A stretch of 64,000 nucleotides of DNA. It comes from Humibacter albus DSM 18994 (GTDB lineage: Bacteria; Actinomycetota; Actinomycetes; Actinomycetales; Microbacteriaceae). Numbering within the stretch: the first letter of the stretch is position 1; every line of letters begins with the position of its first letter. A model generated the notes under the pieces. It did not search any database, was not told where the DNA came from, and saw nothing but the letters and a program-made list of their open reading frames with translations. The stretch lies in contig NZ_ATXT01000015.1 in assembly GCF_000421825.1 (NCBI RefSeq), positions 124,001 through 188,000 of the forward strand, read 5' to 3'. A program made the position numbers and the translations under genes. Shown here in pieces: positions 56,649 to 64,000 of the stretch.

Positions 56649-57841
56649 GTGTCCTCTTCCTCGTCGTCGTTGTCCGGGGCCTCCGCGGCGCCGCTCATCC
56701 GCCGGGGAGATGCTCGGCCCGGGTCGCCCGATGCCGCTCCCCCGACGATCGCCCCGCCGCCGGCTACGGCCCCCTCAGGATCGCCGCTCGGTGCCGCCGT
56801 TGCAACTCGGTCCGGAACGATCGTCCTCCCGATCAGCACGAGAACGAGACCGATCACGGCGCCCAGCACCGTCTCGATCAGGCGGTCGCCGAGCAGCAGC
56901 CCGACGGATGTCGACTGTCCGAGCTCCGAAACCGCCAGCGCCAGTGGTGTGATGAAGAGCAGCGCTCCCGCATAGAACCAGCCGACGAGCAGCTCCGTGA
57001 CGCACTGGCAGACTCCGATGGCCAGGATGAGCACCCACGTCGGCGGGTTCGGCGACAGCAGCAGCCATGCTGTGCCGAACCCGAGAGCGGTTCCGATGAC
57101 GCGCTCGATGGCCCGGCGCGTGGTGTGGGCGCCGCGAGGCGACGGAATGACCACCACCGCGCTGACCACAGCCCAGTATGGATGCCCGGTGTGCAGCGCC
57201 AGCGCGAGGGCACCGGCCACGAGCGCGCCGATCCCGCACTGCACCACCGCGAGCCAGGTGCGGCCGTGGCGCGCGACGGATGACAACCGCGGCACCCGAG
57301 CGAGCGGCCGATGCAGACCTGCGAGCCGGTCGGGGGTCAGCCGCCGCACCAGCCAACCCGACATACCCAGCGCGAGAGCGAACGCCGTAGTGAGCAGTGC
57401 GACCGACAACCGAAGGCCGAGCTCGTGCACGGGCGTCGGGATCTGAGCGCACACCAGCAGGCCGAACACGTAGAAGATCGCCCCTCGCGGCAGCAGGTCG
57501 AAGGCCGACGCCGCGAGGGTTCCCCCGGTCGTCACGACGACGAGCACGATGGTCGTCACCCACAACGGGGCACCGAACGCGGCGATCAACGTACCCGAGA
57601 CGATCGAGACCACCAGCCCGAGCGCGGCCACCGACATGCTGCGCAGCCGCAGCCGGTACGGCTCGCTGCGGCCGTAGAGCGCCGTGAACGCGCCGAACGC
57701 CGCGTACGCACCCCAGTCGAGGCGGCCGATCACGGCGAGCACGATCAGCGGAACGACGATGGCGACGGCAGCGCGAAAGCCGACCTGGATGTCGAGCGCC
57801 CGTGCCGGCGGGGCCTTCGGCACCAGACCCGACAGCCTCAT
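56645..57841 (-). CDS. FUSC-family membrane protein
   Basis: A 398-residue protein with two blocks of hydrophobic helices (about 20-165 and 200-360), the fusaric-acid-resistance/aromatic acid exporter pattern. Segments such as DWGAYAAFGAFTALYGRSEPYRLRLRSM and PYWAVVSAVVVIPSPRGAHTTRRAIERVIGTALGFG are typical; the latter is the conserved FUSC loop before TM helix. The C-terminal 50 residues are Gly/Ala/Pro-rich and disordered, ending in an acidic run DNDDEEEDT. Substrate unknown. It starts 7 bases after the pcrA stop and overlaps murQ by 4 bases. Confidence 0.87.
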   Translation of the reverse strand: MRLSGLVPKAPPARALDIQVGFRAAVAIVVPLIVLAVIGRLDWGAYAAFGAFTALYGRSEPYRLRLRSMSVAALGLVVSIVSGTLIAAFGAPLWVTTIVLVVVTTGGTLAASAFDLLPRGAIFYVFGLLVCAQIPTPVHELGLRLSVALLTTAFALALGMSGWLVRRLTPDRLAGLHRPLARVPRLSSVARHGRTWLAVVQCGIGALVAGALALALHTGHPYWAVVSAVVVIPSPRGAHTTRRAIERVIGTALGFGTAWLLLSPNPPTWVLILAIGVCQCVTELLVGWFYAGALLFITPLALAVSELGQSTSVGLLLGDRLIETVLGAVIGLVLVLIGRTIVPDRVATAAPSGDPEGAVAGGGAIVGGAASGDPGRASPRRMSGAAEAPDNDDEEEDT

Positions 57842-57847
57842 ACCCCG

Positions 57848-60337
57848 TTACAGCTTCTCGATCGGCGCGATCTTGATCAGCAGCTTCTTGGCTCCCGCCT
57901 TCTCGAACTGCACGTGCGCGACCTTCTTGGCGCCCTCGCCCGTGACGTTCGTCACCCGACCGTCACCGAAATCGGAGTGCCGGATGCGATCGCCCGCCTG
58001 AAGCGTCAGGTCACCGTTGTCGCGCACCTTCCCCGTGACGCGGTTGGGCCAGGCGTTCGCCGGGATCTCCGGCTTCGCGCCGAACGTGCCGCCGGCACCG
58101 GTGAGTCCGCGATCCGGCCCGCGCCCGGGACGCTTCGCGTTCAGCGCGCGCGATTGCGTGCCTCCTCGGGAGTTGGCGAACCCGGGCGACTGCCGCCAGT
58201 CGATGAGCTCGGCCGGTATCTCCTGCAGGTATCTGCTGGGCAGCGCCACCGCGACGTCACCGAACTGCGCACGCGTCATCGCCAGCGAGAGGTAGAGCCG
58301 CTTGCGGGCGCGGGTGATGCCCACGTAGAACAGCCGTCGTTCCTCCGCCGGTCCGCCCGGTTCGTTCGCCGACATGCGGTGCGGCAGCAGCTCCTCCTCG
58401 ACACCGGTGATGAACACAGCGTCGTACTCGAGGCCCTTTGCCGTGTGCAGCGTCATCAGCGAGACAGTGCCGCTGGCATCGTCGATCTCATCGGCCGCCG
58501 CCACGAGCGACACCTCGGTGAGGAACTCGACGAGCCCGCCCTCGGGATTGTTGCGCTCGAACTCCTTCGTCACCGCCACGAGCTCTTCCACGTTCTCTGC
58601 GCGCGCCTCGTTCTGCGGATCGCGGCTCGCGCGCAGTGATTCCACCAACGCCGACCCTTTCAGCAGATGCACCAACACGTCGCTGACCTTGGCCGCCCCC
58701 GACGGGTTCTGGGGGTCGATCATCTCGGCACCGGAGTCGAGCAGCGTCGCCAGCTCGAGGATCGCCTTGGTGACCTTCGGTCCGAGACCGAGGGATGCGG
58801 CATCCCTCATCGCCTGCCGGAAGCTCAGCCCGTTCGCCTCCGCGTACGACGCCAGCTGGGTCTCGGTGGCCGGGCCGATGCCGCGCTTCGGCGTGTTCAG
58901 AATGCGACGCAGCGCCATCTCGTCTGACGGATTCGCGACGGCGACGAGATAGCCGAAGGCATCCTTGATCTCCGCGCGCTCGTAGAACTTGGTGCCGCCC
59001 ATGATGCGGTACGGCAGCGCCGACCGGATGAAGATCTCCTCCAGCGCACGCGTCTGAGAGTTGGTGCGATAGAAGACGGCGACCTCGTTGTACGGCACGC
59101 CCTCGCCGTGCAGCTTCTCGATCTCGTCGGCGACGAACTGCGCCTCGTCGTGCCCGGAGTAGCCGGTGTAGCCGACGATCTTCTCGCCGTCGCCACCGGC
59201 CGACCACAGCTTCTTGTCCTTGCGGTCGAAGTTGTTCGCGATGACGGAGTTCGCCGCCGAGAGGATGTTCTGACTCGACCGGTAGTTCTGCTCCAGCAGA
59301 ACTACCTTGGCCCCCGGGAAGTCGCGTTCGAACTCCGAGATGTTTCGGATATCCGCCCCGCGGAACGCGTAGATCGACTGATCGGAGTCGCCTACGACGG
59401 TGAGCGATGCGCCGGGGACTCGGCCCGTGGCATCCACGAGGCCGCGCATCGAGAAGCCGTGGTCTTCGAGGCCCGCCACCTCCTCCGGCTCGATCGGCCT
59501 GGTCAGCAGGTGGATGAGCTCGTACTGGGCGTGGTTGGTGTCTTGGTACTCGTCGACGAGGATGTGGCGGAACCTGCGCTGATACAGCGCCGCGATGTGC
59601 GGGAACGCGCGGAACAGGTAGACGGTCTGGCCGATCAGGTCATCGAAGTCGAACGCGTTCGCCCGCTGGAGGTCGCGGCTGTACTGCCGGAAGATCTCGA
59701 GGAACATCGCCTCCTTCGGATCCGACCGGTTGGCCGAGCGGGCGAACGAGTCGACGTCGGTGAGCTCGTTCTTGAGCTTCGAGATGCGCGCGGCCGCACT
59801 GCCCGGCGTGAAGCCGAAGGTGTCTGCCTCGAGCTCCTTGATGATCCGCTTGAGCAGCGCCTTGCTGTCGCCGGAGTCATAGATGGTGAAGTTGCGGTTG
59901 TAGCCGAACTGCTCCGCCTCACGCCGCAGAATGCGCACGCACGCCGAGTGGAATGTGGAGATCCACATGCCCTGCGCCGTCTCGCCGACGAGTGCCTCGA
60001 CGCGCTCGCGCATCTCGGCCGCCGCCTTGTTCGTGAACGTGATGGCGAGGATCTGGCTGGGCCAGGCCTCCCGGTTCGCGAGCAGCCCGGCGATGCGGTG
60101 CGTGAGCACGCGCGTCTTGCCCGAGCCGGCGCCCGCGACGATGAGCAGTGCCGGGCCGCGGTACTCCACCGCTTCGCGCTGCTGCGGGTTCAGGCCGTCG
60201 AGCAGCGAGTCCGCGCTCGCGTTCGGACGGAACGATCGCTCGTCGATCCCGGCATCGACCCCGTCGAGGATGATGGGAGCGGCCGCCCGGAAGGCGTCGG
60301 GTTCGCGTGCGAGATCGGATTCGAGAGGCGTCGTCAT
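57848..60337 (-). CDS. pcrA: ATP-dependent DNA helicase UvrD/PcrA
   Basis: An 829-residue superfamily 1 helicase. Motif I is VAGAGSGKTRVLTHRI, motif Ia ITFTNKAAAEMRERV, motif II LVDEYQDTNHAQYEL, motif III VVGDSDQSIYAFRGAD, motif IV LEQNYRSSQNI, motif V VSLMTLHTAKGLEYDAVF and motif VI EERRLFYVGITRARKRLYL. The C-terminal 60 residues form the Tudor-like RNA-polymerase-interacting domain (LQAGDRIRHSDFGDGRVTNV). It unwinds DNA in repair and replication. The N-terminal 45 residues are extra and low in homology. It is the first gene of a run with FUSC and murQ. Confidence 0.97.
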   Translation of the reverse strand: MTTPLESDLAREPDAFRAAAPIILDGVDAGIDERSFRPNASADSLLDGLNPQQREAVEYRGPALLIVAGAGSGKTRVLTHRIAGLLANREAWPSQILAITFTNKAAAEMRERVEALVGETAQGMWISTFHSACVRILRREAEQFGYNRNFTIYDSGDSKALLKRIIKELEADTFGFTPGSAAARISKLKNELTDVDSFARSANRSDPKEAMFLEIFRQYSRDLQRANAFDFDDLIGQTVYLFRAFPHIAALYQRRFRHILVDEYQDTNHAQYELIHLLTRPIEPEEVAGLEDHGFSMRGLVDATGRVPGASLTVVGDSDQSIYAFRGADIRNISEFERDFPGAKVVLLEQNYRSSQNILSAANSVIANNFDRKDKKLWSAGGDGEKIVGYTGYSGHDEAQFVADEIEKLHGEGVPYNEVAVFYRTNSQTRALEEIFIRSALPYRIMGGTKFYERAEIKDAFGYLVAVANPSDEMALRRILNTPKRGIGPATETQLASYAEANGLSFRQAMRDAASLGLGPKVTKAILELATLLDSGAEMIDPQNPSGAAKVSDVLVHLLKGSALVESLRASRDPQNEARAENVEELVAVTKEFERNNPEGGLVEFLTEVSLVAAADEIDDASGTVSLMTLHTAKGLEYDAVFITGVEEELLPHRMSANEPGGPAEERRLFYVGITRARKRLYLSLAMTRAQFGDVAVALPSRYLQEIPAELIDWRQSPGFANSRGGTQSRALNAKRPGRGPDRGLTGAGGTFGAKPEIPANAWPNRVTGKVRDNGDLTLQAGDRIRHSDFGDGRVTNVTGEGAKKVAHVQFEKAGAKKLLIKIAPIEKL

Positions 60338-60424
60338 GGGTCCTCACAGTCTACGTGCGACCCCTGACGGCCGGCGCAGCGCAAGGCAGCCCGAGACGGC
60401 GGGACGCACCGACGACGCATGCGG

Positions 60425-61933
60425 TCACGACATCTCTCGGCCCAGCCAGAGCGCCTCCTCCCTGGTGTGCGCTCCGAGCTTCTGGTAGAGCGCTCGCACG
60501 TGGCTCTTCACGGTGTTCGGAGACACGTGGAGCGCCTGTGCCAGTTCCGGGATCGAGGCGCTCCGCGCGAGCCCTTCGAGCACCTCGCGCTCTCGCCGCG
60601 TCAGCTTGGGGCGCGATCGCGGCGCGAACCTCACGGGCACCTGCTCGAGCTGGCCATCGAGCAGTGGTGCGAGCGATTCTCGCAACGCCGCCGATGCCTG
60701 AGCGAGGCCGATCCATCCTTCGGAGCTCTCGAGGGCGGATGCCACGGCCGCGATGGTGTGCTCGGCGACCGAACCAGTGGCGCTGAGCTCCGCGGCCGCG
60801 TAGAGCACCGCGCGCTCCGCCGGGTGATCGATCGGGATGCCATCGGCCGATTCGTCCCCCCGCAGCAGCGCCATCGCGGTCTCCGGATCGCCACTCAGCC
60901 ACGCCTGTCTCGCTCTCGCCAGGCCCAGGCCTCCCCACCGGTTCAGCAACCCCGGTGTGTGCGCGATCCTGTGGGCCTGGCGCAGATCACCGACGGACTG
61001 GTGCAGCGTGGCGAGGTCCGCACGGAGCACCGCGCCGACGAACGAGCGGGAACCGCACCTCGTGCGCTCGGCCACCAGCACGCTGCCGAGATCATGGATG
61101 GCCGCCCACTGTGTTCCCGAAACAAGCGCGGCACGCGCGCGTGCGTGCGCCGGCACCCACCACCACACACCGGCAGCGACGTCCGCGCGATTCGGCTCGG
61201 AAAGCTCGCCCGCGCGCACATCCCCGGCACCGACGGCGACGAGCGCGCGGGCGAGCCGACCGGCCTGTCGGTAGTGGAAGTGCAGGTTCCCCGGCCCGAG
61301 GTCGGCCGACGCGTCCACTTCCGGCAGCAGCTGACGCGCCTCGCGGTACCTTCCCGCCAGCGCGTACGCCAGTGCCAGATGCTCCCGAACATATCGAGCG
61401 GCCGGATGCTCGACGCCCACCCGCGCCCACCGCAGCGCATCCGAGTACATCGAGACGGCATCCTCGAGTTCGGCCGCCAGCAGCTTCGCCGTACCGCACT
61501 GGAGAAGCACGAGGGGAAGCACATCGGGGAAACCCGCGGTGCTCGTCGTCGTGCGGATCAGATCGGCCGCCCCGTCGGCCACGGCAGCGGCCTCCCGGTA
61601 CCGGCCGGCAGTGAGCAGCCCGCGCATGTCGGCGGCGCGCATGCCCAGAACATCGCGCGCCTCCGGGGCGGATTGCGACCGCACCCAGGCGGCGAACCGC
61701 GTGGAGACATCCGCGTCGAGCAGCATGACGGGACGTCGTGCTGCCCTCGCGATCTCACGCGACATCACCGCGCGGGGATATCGCTCGTACCACTCCGACG
61801 GAGCGCCGTCGAAGACCCGATCGATCAGATCGGGGTCCGTGAACAGGTGAAAGAAGAAACTCTCGTCGAGGGCGACGGCGACCGCGTCCCAATCACCCGA
61901 CGAAACCGACTGTGCCAGCCGATGCTCGTGCAC
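60425..61933 (-). CDS. LuxR-family regulator with TPR-like helical region
   Basis: A 502-residue protein. The C-terminal 65 residues are a LuxR helix-turn-helix (KLTRREREVLEGLARSASIP, then QALHVSPNTVKSHVRALYQKLGA). The rest is helical repeat in style (ALRWARVGVEH, LALAYALAGRYREARQLLPE), as in the sensor parts of LAL/MalT regulators, but the N-terminal ATPase domain is absent. The start GTG at 61933 is chosen because GGGGAG lies 6 bases upstream; an ATG at 61990 would add 19 residues. The regulated genes are not evident; the secreted protein gene upstream on the same strand is a candidate. Confidence 0.82.
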   Translation of the reverse strand: MHEHRLAQSVSSGDWDAVAVALDESFFFHLFTDPDLIDRVFDGAPSEWYERYPRAVMSREIARAARRPVMLLDADVSTRFAAWVRSQSAPEARDVLGMRAADMRGLLTAGRYREAAAVADGAADLIRTTTSTAGFPDVLPLVLLQCGTAKLLAAELEDAVSMYSDALRWARVGVEHPAARYVREHLALAYALAGRYREARQLLPEVDASADLGPGNLHFHYRQAGRLARALVAVGAGDVRAGELSEPNRADVAAGVWWWVPAHARARAALVSGTQWAAIHDLGSVLVAERTRCGSRSFVGAVLRADLATLHQSVGDLRQAHRIAHTPGLLNRWGGLGLARARQAWLSGDPETAMALLRGDESADGIPIDHPAERAVLYAAAELSATGSVAEHTIAAVASALESSEGWIGLAQASAALRESLAPLLDGQLEQVPVRFAPRSRPKLTRREREVLEGLARSASIPELAQALHVSPNTVKSHVRALYQKLGAHTREEALWLGREMS

Positions 61934-62118
61934 TGAATACTCCCCATAGACACTGAAACGACTCGAAGATTCGCCTCGTCGGCAGCCCACGATGGCGGGC
62001 TGGCCGACGACGCACGGCCGAGCCGAGCCGCAGGAGGCGGTCGACGCTCAGCCGAGGCGCGGCCTGCCGACGAGCGTCGTCGAGTGACGCCGCGCAGCGG
62101 CAGGTGAACGCCGAGCGC

Positions 62119-63198
62119 TCAGTCGGGAGTGGAGTCGCGACCGTCGGCGATTCCCGACGGCGGAGTGTCGTGCGATGGGGGACGGATGCGATGGCCGGCC
62201 CCGAGAACGGGTCCCGACCAATCGGGTCCCACACCGATGGCGGATCCACCAGGCGGATCAGCGCTCGAAGCGCATCCTCGGATATCTCCGCCCGGCGCCA
62301 CGGCGACGACATCCGGGACCGCTGACGCGTCGACACCCTCACGTGCAACGCTCTCGCCTGCCGCAGCGCCGTTTGCTCGTGGGGACAGGCCGAACGAGCG
62401 GGCGGGCGAGAGGCACTCTCGATCGAGAGAGCTGCCGGCGATGTCGCCACCGGCATCGATGAGAACACGGTCACCGCGTGCGGTGGTGGACGATCCGTCC
62501 GCCTCATCGGCGCCAGAGAGAGCGGACGGTGCGTCTTCGCCCGAAGACCCGCCCGGTGCATCGGCGCCTAGGGTATCGGCACCCGAAGAATCGGCGCCCG
62601 GAGAGGCAGGAGGTGCGAATGCGCTCCCGGCCGCCCCGCCGACGTCGCCGACAGCGCTGTCGATCAGTCCCGCGACCGGTGTCGTCGCTCCGGAGATCGA
62701 GCCCAGGGTCGATCCGAGAGCCGGGCCGACGAGCGGCACCCCGCCGATCGTGTCGTCCAGGGCCGTGGTGACGGGAGCGAGAGTCTGGGTGACGGAGACG
62801 GACCTGGCGACGGAGGCGACGGCATCCGTCGCGGGTGCGACCACCTGCCGCACCGGCGCAGGCAGCGACGCCGTCAGCGGGTGCACGACGGACGAGACCG
62901 TCGACGTCGCCGCTCCGACGGTGTTCGCCACCGGAGTCGTCACGGCACCGAGCAGCGATCCGACGGAGCCGGAGAGACCAGAGCCAGAGAGCCCAGAGCC
63001 AGAAAGCCCAGAGCCAGAAAGCACAGAGCCCGAGCTCCCGTTCGATCCGGTCGCCGCCGACGCTACGGTCGGCTCGGCCGCGGATGCCGACAACGACCCG
63101 AAGGCGATCCCGAGCACCACGAGCGCACCCGCTCCTGCCAGTGAATACACGAGCAGACGCACGACACGGCTGAGCCGCGCTGCCTCCACGCACTCCAT
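62119..63198 (-). CDS. Secreted Gly/Ser/Ala-rich protein, function unknown
   Basis: A 359-residue protein. A signal-anchor-like stretch (LVYSLAGAGALVVLGIAFGSL, about residues 19-39) is followed by a perfect repeat of GSGLS (three to four copies), then a Ala/Val/Thr-rich region with recurring APVTT/ALGSTLGSISG phrases, and an acidic Gly/Ser/Asp/Ala stretch (SSGADTLGADAPGGSSGED). No domain is recognised. It resembles surface or wall-spanning low-complexity proteins of actinobacteria. The ATG at 63198 follows GGGGGAGG. The C terminus has no sorting motif. Whether it is coupled to the LuxR gene 185 bp downstream is unknown. Confidence 0.65.
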   Translation of the reverse strand: MECVEAARLSRVVRLLVYSLAGAGALVVLGIAFGSLSASAAEPTVASAATGSNGSSGSVLSGSGLSGSGLSGSGLSGSVGSLLGAVTTPVANTVGAATSTVSSVVHPLTASLPAPVRQVVAPATDAVASVARSVSVTQTLAPVTTALDDTIGGVPLVGPALGSTLGSISGATTPVAGLIDSAVGDVGGAAGSAFAPPASPGADSSGADTLGADAPGGSSGEDAPSALSGADEADGSSTTARGDRVLIDAGGDIAGSSLDRECLSPARSFGLSPRANGAAAGESVAREGVDASAVPDVVAVAPGGDIRGCASSADPPGGSAIGVGPDWSGPVLGAGHRIRPPSHDTPPSGIADGRDSTPD

Positions 63199-63282
63199 CG
63201 GCGAACCTCCCCCAACCACCCGGGACGACTCTAGCGATGCGAGCGCGTCCCGTGTGACCCTGGGGACCGCGGATGCCGCCGC

Positions 63283-63348
63283 CGACCGCCTGCGCTCCGA
63301 CCGTCTGTGCTCCGCCGACAGCCTGCGCTCCGACCGTCTGTGCTCCGC
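63283..63348. repeat. Tandem 33-bp repeat
   Basis: Two tandem units, 63283-63315 and 63316-63348, differ at one position (CGACCGCC against CGACAGCC at the start). The period of 33 is a multiple of 3, and the unit lies in the 162-bp gap between a glycerophosphodiesterase stop and the secreted-protein gene. Confidence 0.8.
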
Positions 63349-63360
63349 CGGCCGGGCGCG

Positions 63361-64000
63361 TCAGAGGGCGTCGCGCGCGACCACCGCCAGATCCGGGTGG
63401 TCGGCGAACACGGCATCCACGCCGGTCGACATCAGCACTTGGAACGCACGCGGCCAGTCGCCGAAACTCTCCGGATGCTTGCCGCGACGAAACGGCTTGG
63501 CGAGAAAGCTGTTCTCGGGCCGGAGCGTCCAGCAGAAGATCTGCAGACCGACGCCGTGCGCGCGATCGACCAGGTCATTCGCGCCGTCGGCGGCGGCATC
63601 CATCAGCAGCGTCTTGTTGACGCTGATGCCGTCGACGGCGTCGTGTCCGCCGGCAGTCGCCAGCGCGTACAGGCCGGCGCCGTCGATGTCCTGCGCGTAC
63701 GTGCGGGCTGCGCGCCCGTCGCGAGCGACCCTGTCGTACGGAGCGCCCGAGGCCTCGATCAGGTAGACGGATCTGCCGCGCACGCCGCGCGCGCGCACCT
63801 GACCGAGCACGGTGCGCTCGAACGACTCGACCACGAGGCGATCCGAACCGACGTTCCACGCGGAGTCCCGCAGCTCCGCCGCGAACAGTTCGTCGAGTGG
63901 CAAGCCGAGACGTTCGAAATACGTCGCATGCTTGAGCTCGACGACCAGGCCGAGTGAGCGCCCGTGCCGCTCGGACTCGCGATCGACGAGGTCGAAGAGC
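63361..64000 (-). CDS. Glycerophosphodiester phosphodiesterase (3' part only)
   Basis: The gene continues past the right edge; about 213 C-terminal residues are visible (LFDLVDRESERHGRSLGLVV at the edge, then ELKHATYFERLGLPLDELF, FCWTLRPENSFL, GVDAVFADHPDLAV). VELKH and VDAVFADHPD are standard blocks of GDPD-family TIM barrels. The enzyme hydrolyses glycerophosphodiesters to glycerol 3-phosphate and an alcohol. The N-terminal HRG motif is outside the window, so its activity cannot be fully judged. Confidence 0.9.
   Translation of the reverse strand, partial: LFDLVDRESERHGRSLGLVVELKHATYFERLGLPLDELFAAELRDSAWNVGSDRLVVESFERTVLGQVRARGVRGRSVYLIEASGAPYDRVARDGRAARTYAQDIDGAGLYALATAGGHDAVDGISVNKTLLMDAAADGANDLVDRAHGVGLQIFCWTLRPENSFLAKPFRRGKHPESFGDWPRAFQVLMSTGVDAVFADHPDLAVVARDAL

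Overview
The window is high-GC DNA, densely coded on the minus strand, with short intergenic gaps, many GTG starts and many 4-base ATGA or GTGA gene overlaps. Gene content points to an actinobacterium, probably of the Microbacteriaceae: monomeric NADP-isocitrate dehydrogenase, a sucC-sucD-membrane protein-DUF6350-purN-purH block, a DUF6220 protein and LAxTG (class E type) sorting signals. The family-level placement is inference; no rRNA or tRNA gene is present to confirm it.

0-10 kb: the start of a sugar-binding lipoprotein gene (cut by the window edge), a ROK regulator with a palindrome between them, icd, a GNAT acetyltransferase, an alkyltransferase-like DNA repair protein, a marR-clcA type pair, and two tandem TDT/SLAC1-type transporters.

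10-32 kb: a glycan-degradation island. A cytoplasmic GH35 beta-galactosidase is divergent from a LacI regulator. Then come five very large secreted, wall-anchored enzymes: a GH20 resembling lacto-N-biosidase, a 1502-residue GH35, two GH20 beta-N-acetylhexosaminidases, and a divergent GH95-like enzyme. All five end in LASTG or LAATG, a hydrophobic segment and basic residues. Two promoters with identical architecture (TTGACG, 17 bp, TAGCAT) each carry three copies of a LacI-type operator close to TGTTAGCGATGCCA at nearly the same spacing. A copy-like site precedes the lacI gene. The likely job is surface trimming of galactose, GlcNAc and possibly fucose from host or environmental glycans (inference), with import by an ABC system and intracellular completion by the cytoplasmic GH35.

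32-44 kb: a heterodimeric ABC exporter with one degenerate ATP site, preceded by a small ORF with a strong ribosome binding site; then a LuxR/LAL regulator, a rifampin-phosphotransferase-like three-domain enzyme and a DUF6220 membrane protein in one run; then a leucine/valine-type dehydrogenase.

44-57 kb: a dimethylargininase fused to an N-terminal membrane domain, purH and purN, DUF6350, a coiled-coil membrane protein, sucD and sucC. icd and sucC share a 25-bp upstream motif (19 of 25 identical), suggesting TCA-cycle co-regulation. This region also holds most of the repeats: a low-complexity tract beside the DUF6350 stop codon, an inverted repeat before purN, decayed copies of the sucD 3' end, and a duplicated 79-bp hairpin unit. 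Small genes here encode an MpaB-type protein, a YbjN-like protein and a CxxC mini-protein.

55-64 kb: a pcrA-FUSC-murQ operon, a LuxR/TPR regulator, a secreted low-complexity protein, and the 3' part of a glycerophosphodiester phosphodiesterase gene cut by the window end. No CRISPR, transposase, phage gene, tRNA or rRNA was found.
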